The position numbers were made by a program, and so were the translations under genes. From Euperipatoides rowelli (Eukaryota > Onychophora > Udeonychophora > Euonychophora > Peripatopsidae): DNA of 12,016 nucleotides. The stretch lies in the NCBI GenBank assembly GCA_003024985.2, contig PXIH01S0046372.1, one strand, 5' to 3'. A model generated the notes under the pieces. That model was given only the letters and a program-made list of their open reading frames with translations, made no database searches and was not told the origin of the DNA. This document shows, piece after piece, positions 1 to 7,925 of the stretch (position 1 is the first letter of the stretch; every line of letters begins with the position of its first letter).

Positions 1-371
1 TATAAGTTTTCATATTTATTACATTGTTTTAAATAATTGTATTTATATCAAATGTGTGTGTGTGTATTTACTGAAATAAGTATATACACACCAACAATAA
101 CTATTTTTTTACAATATACTGACTATACCGCACATATAGTGTACATACAGTAAGAGCCCCTTTATCCAGCATTTTATAAAATATCAATTAAGAAAAATAA
201 TGAGGATTAAAAGAAAAGCACAACAAAATTCATGTTTGACCAAAATTATTATCAATTACATGGGTTTTTTTAATAAAAACTTTGTAAATCTTCTCTTGAA
301 TATTACTGATAACTATTTTTGATAGTTGAAAGAGAAAAAAGAAAAGTTAATATTAAATTTGTTACTCATTG

Positions 372-403
372 TTTTTTCTTTCTTTTTTCTTCTTTTTTTT
401 TTT
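372..403 (+). repeat. 32-base pure pyrimidine (T/C) tract
   Basis: An uninterrupted run of T and C, mostly T, lies between a G at 371 and a G at 404. It is a low-complexity tract. It could serve as the polypyrimidine part of an acceptor, but no AG followed by a believable exon lies close downstream. Confidence 0.8.
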
Positions 404-2066
404 GTACATGAAGCCCATTTCTGTTTCAGTTATGAAAATGTTGATAAGTTTTTTTTTGTGTCAAATTGTTTGTGTATCTAATGGATAAAAAGAGTTCTGC
501 TTGTGAATGTGTGTAAGAAAGAGTATTTTTACAATTTAATGCTTGCATCCTTATTTGAAGCAATATGAAGATAAGATGTAAAGCACAGTTTTCTTATTCT
601 TGTTTATAAACACTTTAATTATGATAAATTAATGTAATAATTTTTCTAATGTGGTTTTTAAGAACATATCCCTTTTTTACTAAATCTTAGCAATAACTAT
701 TTATAAAAAAAAACATTATTTTTTGCTTTTTTAGATTATTTTTATAGTACTTTTGTTTGATAAAATATTTTAATAAATTACAGTATTTTGATGTTTATAG
801 AATGTAATCAGAGTATGACTATTATGAAACAATTTCAAGTAGTTCTTTGAAGGTAGTTTAGTTGATCATTTTGTTCATATCTAAACTACACCTAATCTTT
901 CATAATTAATGATAAATTTCATCTGTTTCATGGATTTCATTACAAATGTACAAACTACTGTAGTAAATTACAATTTATTTCCAGACTTATGTAATTTATT
1001 TATTACTTTTTTACTTTTATTAAAAAATAGCATCTTTGTTTCAAATTAATATTGCTAAACATACCTGTAAGTTCAAGCTGAAATTTTTTTATGGTCCGAA
1101 ATTTTAGCTGAAATAATCAGAAATAACTTTTTATTATCCTTCCTAGTCACGTAGAATGCGTGCATATTGGAAAAAAAAAACATTACAGAATCATAATTTA
1201 TCTTCAAATCTTATTCATGTTTATAAATTTGATTTTTAAACAAAGAATGAATTAAAATTTTATCATTAAAATTTGGATTTCAGTGTCATAAAAATACTTG
1301 AATATAATTAAATTCTGTAATTTAAACTTCTCTTACAATAGTTTTGTGTGTTTTTTTTCTAAGTCTTGCTAAAAATTCATAGTTAAATTGAATAAGTCAC
1401 TACTAATACTTTTTCAGAAGACCTACTAGTCATGAAACCAGCAATATTCTCACGGATATTTTTAATACATAAAAATCAGATGTGTGCTTAGGTTTTTTGG
1501 GATAAATGAAAAAGATATGGTGACCTTTGGAAGATTAGCCATTTACTTACATTTAGAATTCATTATGTGCTCCATTGTGATAGGGCAATGGATGAAATGT
1601 AATTAATGATGAATGAAAAAATTGGGTCAACTGGTAATATGAGCAGACTAGATTTGGTAGACCACAACTAGTATTAGTGAATACACTTAATAATAATGCT
1701 AACACACCTTTTATGCTGTAAAATAATTGAAAGATTTATTTTTCTATGAATATGTAGAAAATGATTGATTAAATTATCACAAACAGTAGAGTTGCTTCAA
1801 ACTACTATGTCAAAAAATTAATTGTTCAATGAAAAACTAAATAAGTATATGCTTCACACAGGAGTTAAACAAAGATAGATTATACTTGGCTACTTAAATT
1901 GGATCCAGGCAATAATCATTTTGACATGTGAAAACTTTTTACCATACATGAACTGGATATTTAACATTAACATGAGATTTAAGATATGTAATTATCAACG
2001 TTGCATATTTTAAGACACACACATAATAACTATAACCTTCTTTGACAATCTTAAAACATAAACTAG

Positions 2067-2083
2067 CCTATTAATTTAATAGG
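2067..2083. repeat. 17-base perfect palindrome
   Basis: Two 8-base arms (CCTATTAA and TTAATAGG) flank a single central T. It lies directly after a TAGCCTA heptamer. It may be a chance product of the AT-rich composition; no function is inferred. Confidence 0.6.
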
Positions 2084-2565
2084 AAGAATGCATTCACTTA
2101 ATAAATATACACAGTTCATTGACATGATTAGATGGTAGAGCAACAGACTATGGCAAGTAGGCTATCCAGTAAGGGCAATGGTCTTTTCGTGACAGTAAAC
2201 TTGCATGATTTAAAATAGTTTATGACTCTCAATGTATTAATATTATTGTTCATCAAAATAAGATTGGTAGTCAGTAACTCCAGAACTCACTACACTTAAC
2301 AAGCAATAATAAATAAAAGATTGCTAAGGGGATTTTAATGTAAATTTAGAACATGAAATCAGCTCCCCCTCAAAGAGTAATCCTCTTTAGAATACTAATT
2401 TTCGGTTCATATGTTCTTCTCAGATATAACTGAATTTTTATTATTGTCTAATGTATACTCAAGTTATCCTAAATATAACTTTTAATCGTGAAGCTTCAAG
2501 GAAAAATAGATTATTATAACTACGTTGTTCACTATACCGTACATGTGAAATAAAACGTCATTTAC

Positions 2566-2646
2566 CTTCAAGGTTCCAATCTTCAAAATTCGTGATTTCT
2601 CTTCAATGGTGATATAACAATCTAATTGACTAACTAAATGCCCTCT
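2566..2646 (-). CDS. possible partial exon beside a promoter-like cluster
   Basis: On the minus strand 27 codons are open between an in-frame TGA (2647-2649) and a splice donor written AAG|GTAAAT (GT at 2565-2564). The last residues read ITIEEKSRILKIGTLK, a charged, ordinary-looking protein sequence. There is no in-frame ATG, so it would be an internal exon or the coding-like tail of a 5' exon whose true start lies elsewhere. The promoter-like cluster at 2722-2790 lies 75-140 bases upstream in this orientation, which fits a first exon. No family is recognised. An open stretch of this length is easily produced by chance at this base composition, so the call rests on the donor and the neighbouring cluster. 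Confidence 0.22.
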
Positions 2647-2721
2647 TCAAACACAAACTACTGCCCTACTCTGTTTTAATCCTTTTTTAAACCTTTACAT
2701 TATTAAGAAAATAAAAAATCC

Positions 2722-2790
2722 ATCATGGCGCTGGAAAAACATAACAGAATGACAATTTTTTGGCGCGCAGAAAAAAAATTATCACGTGAC
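2722..2790. promoter_or_regulatory. promoter-like CpG and E-box cluster
   Basis: Within about 70 bases of an otherwise CpG-poor region lie ATGGCGC (2725-2731), an E2F-type TTTGGCGC continued by GCG (2759-2767), and a perfect palindromic TCACGTGA containing the E-box CACGTG (2782-2789). Such site types are common near metazoan transcription starts (established knowledge). That this is a promoter is inference, weakly supported by the donor-ended open stretch on the minus strand at 2566-2646. It could equally be a chance patch or a remnant of a mobile element. Confidence 0.33.
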
Positions 2791-2837
2791 AAAAAAAACT
2801 ATCGTGTAATTTATATCTGCATAAAATATGCTTAAAC

Positions 2838-2856
2838 TTTTTTTTTTTTTTTTTTT
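2838..2856 (+). repeat. T19 homopolymer
   Basis: Nineteen consecutive T. On the minus strand this is a poly-A run such as a retroposon tail would leave, but no retroposon body was recognised next to it and no target-site duplication was found by eye. Confidence 0.85.
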
Positions 2857-3576
2857 AAATGTCAATTGTTTCAATCATTAGTCCCAACACATTGAATCAC
2901 AATTCATCAAAAATTATGTTCAATGAAAATATAAAGCTTAAATCCAATCAACTTTAGTTTTTAATAATTACTATCAATTAATAAGTTATAAATATAGGCC
3001 TTTTAATGATATCAGTGGAACAACTGTGTGCTCAGGTCCCTAGATCTATGTGTATCATTAGAGCCAAGAATCATTTAGTTTTATAATTTATGCACAATTC
3101 ACATATTTTTATATAGCCATTATTATTTTCTTTCAACAATTAAAACTTGAGGTACCATAATAGTTAGTCACTTTGTATTTCTATCATAATTGTTCCTATT
3201 TAACCCTTTCAACTTGAAACTTTTTTCCAAAATGCTAAAAAAAATGTAAACATTAGTTATAATAAATCCTATGCATTTCAATAGGGTACTGCAATCACTA
3301 ATTGATATAAACAGCCCTTCAAATTAAATTATTAAAAAAAATATTTTTTATTATCCATAAAAGCTTCTTTCATTTTATTTTAATTCTAAAGTTATTTATA
3401 AATGTTGGGGGGGGGGGGGAACTTGTCTATATCCATTTAAATTACATTGAACTAAATTTCGAACAGTTTGAGTAAGAAAGTGTCAAATGGAAGATCCTCA
3501 ACCAAATGCTTTGTTTAATGTTTATCATTAAATAGTATATGTCTAGACTAACCTTTAGTTAATTTACATCTAAACA
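2857..3576. other. AT-rich non-coding stretch with a G13 run
   Basis: Nothing coding is supported. The main landmark is thirteen consecutive G at 3407-3419. A slightly more GC-rich patch at 3010-3075 reads open for about 20 codons on the minus strand but has no splice or family signal. Confidence 0.55.
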
Positions 3577-3672
3577 TTACCAAGACACCTCACAAAAGTT
3601 TTTAACCATTTGGGATTTCACTAGTTGTGTCAGAAGATCATTCATATCGACAGAAATGCCAGACTCATCACT
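3577..3672 (-). CDS. possible exon of unknown protein
   Basis: The minus strand is open for 31 codons between TAA at 3675-3673 and TAA at 3579-3577. The reading contains SGISVDMNDLLTQLVKSQMV, an acidic start followed by an amphipathic helix pattern. An acceptor AAAG|T fits immediately after the upstream stop, with the AG at 3672-3671, although its pyrimidine tract is poor. Two donors are available: GAG|GTGTCT (GT at 3588-3587) and CTTG|GTAATG (GT at 3580-3579). Alternatively it is a terminal exon ending in the lower stop. I do not recognise the family. The protein-like composition is the main argument; chance is a serious alternative at this base composition. Confidence 0.3.
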   Translation of the reverse strand, partial: SDESGISVDMNDLLTQLVKSQMVKNFCEVSW

Positions 3673-3798
3673 TTAAAGGCTAAATAATACTCCATATGCA
3701 AAAATATTCATCTTTAAAAAAAATTAATGATTTTAAACTTTAAGAAGGTTTTGATAACTTTAAATAAAATATAGAATATAACAAGACTGCCTAGTTTT

Positions 3799-3821
3799 GT
3801 TGAAAAATATTATTTTTCAAC
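3799..3821. repeat. 23-base perfect palindrome
   Basis: Eleven-base arms GTTGAAAAATA and TATTTTTCAAC surround one central T. It could extrude as a cruciform or be a remnant of a short inverted-repeat element; no coding context is seen. Confidence 0.8.
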
Positions 3822-3846
3822 CCTTAGTGTAAACTAACTTTTTTAT

Positions 3847-3865
3847 GGGGAAAGGGGGGGGGGGG
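3847..3865 (+). repeat. G4-A3-G12 tract
   Basis: A run of four G, three A, then twelve G. With the G13 run at 3407 it is the second long guanine homopolymer within 460 bases, on the same strand. Confidence 0.9.
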
Positions 3866-4588
3866 ATTTACACATCTTATAATTTCTTTGACAGATTCAC
3901 CTGAGGCAATGTCAGGTTACTTCTTTATATATAATTGTCCAATGAGGATACCTTTTACATAAAGCATAAGAAAACAATGACATCATATGATGATTAAAAT
4001 TACATTTTAATGCAAAGTTTGGTGATGTTAAAATCTCACTACTGCTGGGACATCTAATTAGAAGAAAAGTAATCTTTGGAGTTGAATTTTAAAGAGCCCA
4101 GACAAGATAGAAAAATAATTTAAACTGGAAATTTAATCGCTGTTATTTATAAACATAGGAAATTTATAAACTTGAATTTTGGGAACCTTATCTAGAGATG
4201 AAGTGGCACCTGGGTATTAATCATTGTGTAAATATTTCAGTTAATGCTAAATTAAAAACTTATTTTAATAATTCTAAATTATTTTTAAGGAAAAAAAAAT
4301 AAAATACAATTAAAATATATTTAAAAAAAAGATCAGGTTTTATTTCAAAGTATTTTTGAAGATATGATAATGATAGTTGGTATATACAATACATTAGGTG
4401 TGAAATAAGATACAATTCAGTGCAACTATTTCAAGACTTTATTATTGTATAAAATAATGTAAACTAAAATTCAAAAATAAAGAAAAATAATGCACTTTTT
4501 TTTTTAACAAAATAGATATCTGTAGGCTATGTCTAGTAATCAAATTAACTAATTAAATGCTGTACACAGTAAACAAAAATTCAACAAT
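3866..4588. other. AT-rich non-coding stretch
   Basis: No gene, RNA or clear mobile-element remnant was found. It contains many A/T homopolymers. Its right end abuts the decayed piggyBac-like sequence, and part of it may be the eroded 3' end of that element, but no terminal repeat could be identified. Confidence 0.5.
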
Positions 4589-5298
4589 TTACTTTTTTTC
4601 CAATCGTTTCAATTCTTGAGGTATCACATCAGATGATGGTATCAACATCCTGCCAATTAATTAACATAGTTGCTAAAGTCTCCAGCTTGTTGGTATTTTT
4701 TGGTTGTTTACCTAATTTAACATTATGATACTTTCCCATTATCTACTACCAATTTCCTTCCTTCATCGAGCAGTTTGTTTATAGTCATAACTTTATTTGG
4801 TGAATCAGCAATTTTTCCAACCCTAATCCATATACAATAAGTGAGAGCAGGAATGGAGAAGCTCTTGGCAATAAATATCACATCTATTGCTTAACATTGA
4901 ATTATTAAATCATTAAAATAAATAAAAAATAGTGCATAGTGTACTTATTATATCAAGTGGGTAGCAGATAATGAAAATGTACAAAATTATTTCATTATTC
5001 TAAATTGCATTTTGAAATGAACTGGTATTTAAAATAAGTTATTTAAATGCAAAGGAATGTCAAGCCATCTGCAAATGTGGAACATAATTAATTCATCAAA
5101 CCATAGATATAGGTAGATAACACCTTGTCCTTCATCATGGAATTTGCCAACACTAGATCTAAACCAAAGAAATGGAAGTTGTCCTGTTTTGAAAATTATT
5201 AAAATCATCTCAGGTTCTATAATGGTTTTGAGCGGAAGTGACTGAGGAATTAGTTGAGCTATTGTTAAAGATCTCCCCAAATAGCTTACTGTTTGCAT
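4589..5298 (-). pseudogene. decayed piggyBac-type transposase fragment
   Basis: Three minus-strand open pieces line up in order with the middle of a piggyBac (DDE_Tnp_1_7 type) transposase, which excises and inserts elements at TTAA. Piece 1 (5298-5032, 89 codons) holds an IIEPEMI...FKTGQLPF stretch that corresponds to the family DE-x-M...FKGRL..FRQY region; the usual first catalytic Asp appears replaced. Piece 2 (4890-4726, 55 codons, same frame) holds GKIADSPNKV and then VMTINKLLDEGRKLVVDN, matching the GK...DS..KVV..L...LL..G..L..DN block; its DN (4743-4738) would be the second catalytic Asp. Piece 3 (ending at the TAA at 4591-4589, in another frame) reads VIPQELKRLEKK, like the R-x-x-P-x-E..K..L block. 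About 140 bases full of stops separate pieces 1 and 2, and a frame change separates 2 and 3. Intact members are several hundred residues long, so this is a dead partial copy. The match is from memory of the family pattern, not from a search. Confidence 0.62.
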
Positions 5299-5471
5299 AC
5301 TGTCTCTAACCCACTACAATATTAAAAGTTTAGTAAAATATTTTTTGGTAGCAAAGATTAAACATTATTTTTATTCTATAAATTATAATCAGTATTCAAC
5401 AAAACTTTAGTAAACTAACTACTTAGTTACAATATAATTATAGGCCTCAGTAAAAAAAAAATAATGATGAT

Positions 5472-5502
5472 AAATCTTAATTAAGGCAAGTAATTAAGAT
5501 TT
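5472..5502. repeat. perfect 12-bp stem, 7-base loop
   Basis: Arms AAATCTTAATTA (5472-5483) and TAATTAAGATTT (5491-5502) are perfect reverse complements with loop AGGCAAG. The stem is almost purely A/T. It may be a fold-back of chance origin or the core of a small inverted-repeat element. Confidence 0.8.
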
Positions 5503-5651
5503 TGTGTAAGGGTAATAAGGAGTGGTTGGAGACCTGAGGCTGTATTAATAGAATACATGAAAAGTTAATGAATAAGGTAGCTACATTCGCATTCTCAATT
5601 TGAAGTTTATTCTATGATAGTTAGGTTGAATGATTAAGTAAAATATCACAG

Positions 5652-5725
5652 TTCTGACAGAATTGTTGGGAATAACTGGTAAGGAAGAGGAGAGTAGTTT
5701 AAATTATATCGTGGAACAAATTTAG
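5652..5725 (+). CDS. weak candidate exon
   Basis: An acceptor-like ATATCACAG ends at 5651. After it the frame starting with CTG at 5654 is open for 23 codons to TAG at 5723-5725 and reads LTELLGITGKEEESSLNYI near its start, a plausible protein tail. A donor CTG|GTAAGG (GT at 5679-5680) would instead cut out a 27-base exon. The two readings exclude each other and neither has a family match. Length alone gives no support at this base composition. Confidence 0.15.
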
Positions 5726-6101
5726 CTGATTAGATTTCAAATTAGCTGTTAACATTTTATTGATTAGCCTAAATGCAATTCTATATAGTTTCTATGTGAA
5801 TAGCCATCTAATCCGGTAGTTTTATTTTTAGTCTGGGCTATAAATATTGGACAATTAATTGATCTTACAGCCCTCCAGATTACTTTAAATGTACATTACA
5901 TTATTCTATAGTTGTAATCCCAAGACTGATTTACTTTTAACAAATTATTATTTTTTACTTGTGCATCCAGAATGGTTACAGCATTGGCGAATGTCTTGGT
6001 ATTGCAATTGAACTCATAGTTTTAATTGTAGAAATAAAATAGTTCAAAGCTGTAATTACTTGAAGGTCTTTCTATTTCTTAAAGCCTTGGTTAAATCTCT
6101 G

Positions 6102-6128
6102 TTTTTTTTTTTTTTGAGGGGGTGGGGG
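6102..6128 (+). repeat. T14 tract followed by G-rich runs
   Basis: Fourteen T (6102-6115), then GA, five G, T, five G. This is low complexity. It lies about 100 bases upstream of the tRNA-like SINE head. Confidence 0.85.
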
Positions 6129-6224
6129 ATATTCCATTTCTTTTTTTGCAATAGGCCTTTTCTTTTTCAGCTTGTAAATTATTTTGTGTTTTATTACTGT
6201 ACATATTACTAAAAAAAATACTAA

Positions 6225-6302
6225 GTTGGTGGCGCAGATGGCAAGCGGGCTGACTTCAAAATGTAAAACTCAGACATCTCAGGTTCGAATCCTGCTATGG
6301 AC
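6225..6302 (+). mobile_element. tRNA-Leu-like SINE head or tRNA pseudogene
   Basis: An exact pol III A box, TGGCGCAGATGG (6230-6241), and an exact B box, GGTTCGAATCC (6282-6292), lie 52 bases apart. Folding as a tRNA gives a T stem with four of five pairs around TTCGAAT and three pairs in the D stem (C6233-G6247, G6234-C6246, C6235-G6245), but poor acceptor and anticodon stems, so it is not a working tRNA. The anticodon position reads CAA (6257-6259), and the long gap before the T arm fits the type II variable arm of tRNA-Leu. The likely role is the internal promoter of a tRNA-derived SINE; an isolated tRNA pseudogene is the alternative. A 7-base direct repeat TACTAAG at 6219-6225 and 6431-6437 could be a target-site duplication, giving an element of about 205 bases, but it may be coincidence. 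Confidence 0.65.
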
Positions 6303-6590
6303 ATGATTGTTTTTTTCTGGCTGACAATAGGCATTTAAAAGCATCTTCAGGTGAATGTCTAGCTAAAATTCTGCTTTTATTTTAAATAATACAATTTGTA
6401 TAAAATAATGTTATGTATTTATTTATAATGTACTAAGATTAGCATTTTTAAGTAATATTAATTATAATTAGTCAAGGGATATTCTAAACTAAGCAGGTGT
6501 TTGCCATATTCATAATAATTACATTTCCTGCCAAGGGTTTTCATCCTGGTAGCAAATATGGTATTACAGTTCAATGTGTATAGTTTTATT
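6303..6590. other. non-coding, possible SINE body and AT-rich flank
   Basis: This follows the tRNA-like head. A pyrimidine-rich run at 6308-6317 and an AT-rich tail to about 6430 could be the SINE body. No second conserved SINE domain was recognised. Confidence 0.35.
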
Positions 6591-6593
6591 TAG

Positions 6594-6661
6594 ATTCTTT
6601 TAAACCATATTTCTACAATAGGATTGAATACCAGTTTACTATTCTTGATGACATTTTTTAG
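6594..6661 (+). CDS. possible exon with near-consensus donor
   Basis: The 68-base interval lies between an acceptor-like AGTTTTATTTAG (ending 6593) and a nearly ideal donor TTTTAG|GTAAGTG (GT at 6662-6663). Starting at 6594 one frame is open throughout and reads hydrophobically, with TIGLNTSLLFLMTFF at its end, as a membrane segment would. The upstream stop TAG forms part of the acceptor. It would splice to 7163 across a 501-base intron, after which the frame closes at once (see 7163-7290). It may therefore be the tail of a membrane protein or part of a non-coding transcript. No family is recognised. The donor is the strongest plus-strand splice signal in the window. Confidence 0.3.
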
Positions 6662-6669
6662 GTAAGTGT

Positions 6670-7140
6670 TCTTGATTATTTAAATTTAGTATATTTTATA
6701 GTACCAGTATTGTTGTAAATACATGAGACATTTTAATTCTTATCAACTATTAATAATGATGATAACCTAAAATTTATTTTGCATCATTTACTTGTATTTA
6801 TTAAACTATTCATCAACTACAATTATTTAAAATTTCAAATGATAACTTATCTTTTTCTCCCAGATTTATTGTATTTATGCACTGTACAAATATAATTAAT
6901 AAAATTATTAAGTTTTATAATTATTGTATATAAAATGAGATGTATTTTGGATTAGCGATTTTATTAAAAACTACACCATTCTTAAGATCAACAGGTCTAT
7001 TAATTTTGTAATATAGCCTAATATTTTTTTAAATCATCCTATTTTTTACAATTAGAAAAAAAAAGTCATGAGAAAAAAAGGAGTTGACTAGTTAAGTTTC
7101 AATTGTTTTGCTTTGCATTTTGTTATGTGTGTTTAAACAA
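6670..7140. other. AT-rich stretch, possible intron
   Basis: Nothing coding is seen between the donor at 6662 and the acceptor ending at 7162. It is consistent with an intron of 501 bases if that exon pair is real. Confidence 0.35.
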
Positions 7141-7162
7141 ATAATTTCATTTTTATTTACAG

Positions 7163-7290
7163 ATGACTGAAATATATTAGGATGAATACTTACCAGAAGA
7201 CCTATATATATTTGTAAAGAGTGGCGCTGTAATTGGTCATTTCTGACCATTGCTTGTTACTGAATAAATTAAGATAATCACACTTTGTTG
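7163..7290 (+). other. possible 3' terminal exon with AATAAA
   Basis: A good acceptor, TTTTTATTTACAG (7150-7162), precedes this interval. All three frames close within 18 bases (ATG ACT GAA ATA TAT TAG in one, TGA at once in another, GAC TGA in the third), so it could only be a terminal, mostly untranslated exon. A canonical AATAAA lies at 7263-7268, and a T/G-containing patch follows at about 7283-7291, where cleavage would be expected. Joined to 6594-6661, the frame would end in Arg-stop. Opposing minus-strand splice signals overlap the same bases, so the strand is uncertain. Confidence 0.27.
7194..7259 (-). other. minus-strand splice-bounded segment, closed in all frames
   Basis: On the minus strand TTAATTTATTCAG (AG at 7261-7260) would be an acceptor and CTG|GTAAGT (GT at 7193-7192) a strong donor, enclosing 66 bases. 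Every frame contains a stop, so it cannot be an internal coding exon. Joined to the candidate exon at 7793-7667 it would end the reading after seven residues (VTSNGQK), with the stop 43 bases before the next junction. It contains a 6-bp hairpin with tetraloop at 7234-7249. It overlaps the plus-strand terminal exon candidate, and both cannot be right. Confidence 0.17.
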
Positions 7291-7315
7291 ATAAAATATC
7301 TCAGAATTAGTGAAA

Positions 7316-7350
7316 TTTGACACCGACAATAATTTCTGTCGAGTGTCAAA
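7316..7350. repeat. 13-bp stem-loop with one bulge
   Basis: Left arm TTTGACAC-CGACA (7316-7328) pairs with TGTCG-a-GTGTCAAA (7337-7350), leaving one bulged A (7342) and an eight-base loop. The stem has a far higher GC share than its surroundings, which argues against pure chance. It could be a structured RNA segment, paired factor sites or a short inverted-repeat remnant. Confidence 0.8.
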
Positions 7351-7444
7351 CTCTAGAGAAAACGAGATGAAAGATAATACGATAAATAGCAAAAATAGAC
7401 TAGACTTTCTGAGAATTTATCTCAAGAATTAAATCACAACCAGT

Positions 7445-7520
7445 CACCCACGACTAAGATCATATGATTCACCAAACATGGTGGCATGCAAACTCCAGCT
7501 TAAAACTATATGGGCCACGA
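7445..7520. promoter_or_regulatory. promoter-like GC-richer patch
   Basis: A patch of higher GC holds CCCACGAC (7448-7455), the palindrome ATCATATGAT (7459-7468), AACATGGTGGC (7475-7485), which differs by one base from the YY1-type pattern AANATGGCGGC, and GGCCACGACCGTCG (7513-7526, running past the patch). It resembles the CpG, E-box and ATGGCG arrangement at 2722-2790 in a more decayed form. Promoter function is inference only. It lies between the exon candidates at 7163-7290 and 7667-7793 and could serve either strand. Confidence 0.22.
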
Positions 7521-7666
7521 CCGTCGTTTATGAAAATTACATTCATAAAAAATATTTGTTCTGGATTTAAATTTAATATAAATGAGAGGATTTCTTAATA
7601 TACACAAACAACCAATTTTGATAGTAGGATTAATAAGTAACTCTTGTAGAAAGTGATTGTACTCAC

Positions 7667-7793
7667 CATTCTGTTTCTTTGTAGTCTTTTCATTAACATG
7701 CATCATTGTCGAACCTGCAGCAATAGTAATAGTGTCCTCATCGCTAGCATTGAATTTAATTATGTTTGACAAGGATATAGCCAACAGGAAGCA
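7667..7793 (-). CDS. possible exon of unknown protein
   Basis: On the minus strand a 127-base interval runs from a weak acceptor, TTCAATGTCTAG (AG at 7795-7794), to a strong donor, AATG|GTGAGT (GT at 7666-7665). Its frame is open for 42 codons: a hydrophobic opening (CFLLAISLSNII), then an acidic and Thr/Ile-rich section (ASDEDTITIAAGSTMMHV) and a basic end (NEKTTKKQN). The phase is 0 at the start with one extra base at the end. The hydrophobic opening could be part of a signal peptide begun in an earlier exon. No family is recognised. The GC share is about 36%, above the local background. The next minus-strand splice-bounded segment (7259-7194) would end the reading quickly. Confidence 0.33.
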
Positions 7794-7925
7794 CTAGACA
7801 TTGAAAAACGCTTTCACTAAAATCTTATTTAACCTTAATCATTAAGGGGGTTAAATGAGACAAAAGAACTTACTGATGGATAATATTTAATGAATAAAAA
7901 ATAATTTGTGATTTAAACAATTTTA

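Larger units (their letters stand above)
1..2100. other. AT-rich non-coding stretch
   Basis: No coding region, RNA gene or recognisable transposon could be supported here. The stretch holds a short (TG)6 run at 53-64, many A and T homopolymers, a pure pyrimidine tract at 372-403 and scattered splice-like words. The best acceptor-like word is at about 1402-1420, where TACTAATAC is followed by TTTTTCAG, but what follows is closed in all frames within about 20 codons. It is probably intergenic or intronic DNA. Confidence 0.6.
5310..6218. other. AT-rich non-coding stretch
   Basis: It holds the 12-base-stem hairpin at 5472-5502, one weak exon-like island at 5652-5725, and a T14 tract followed by two G5 runs at 6102-6128. 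No recognisable gene or complete element was found. The N-terminal part of the piggyBac-like transposase would be expected just above 5298, but no clear trace of it was seen. Confidence 0.5.

Noticed and set aside
1059-1080. Splice-donor words on both strands around ACATACCTGTAAGT
   Set aside because: Overlapping donors on opposite strands with no adjoining open frame; most likely coincidence.
1630-1671. Short reading TGNMSRLDLVDHN, reminiscent of the piggyBac YN..MGGVDL.D block
   Set aside because: Only 13 codons between stops, on the opposite strand from the piggyBac relic and 3 kb away; chance is the simpler explanation.
2121-2165. tRNA-like D arm (AGATGGTAGAGCAACAGACT)
   Set aside because: It resembles a tRNA D arm and the start of an anticodon arm, but there is no B box or T arm downstream and the anticodon stem does not pair.
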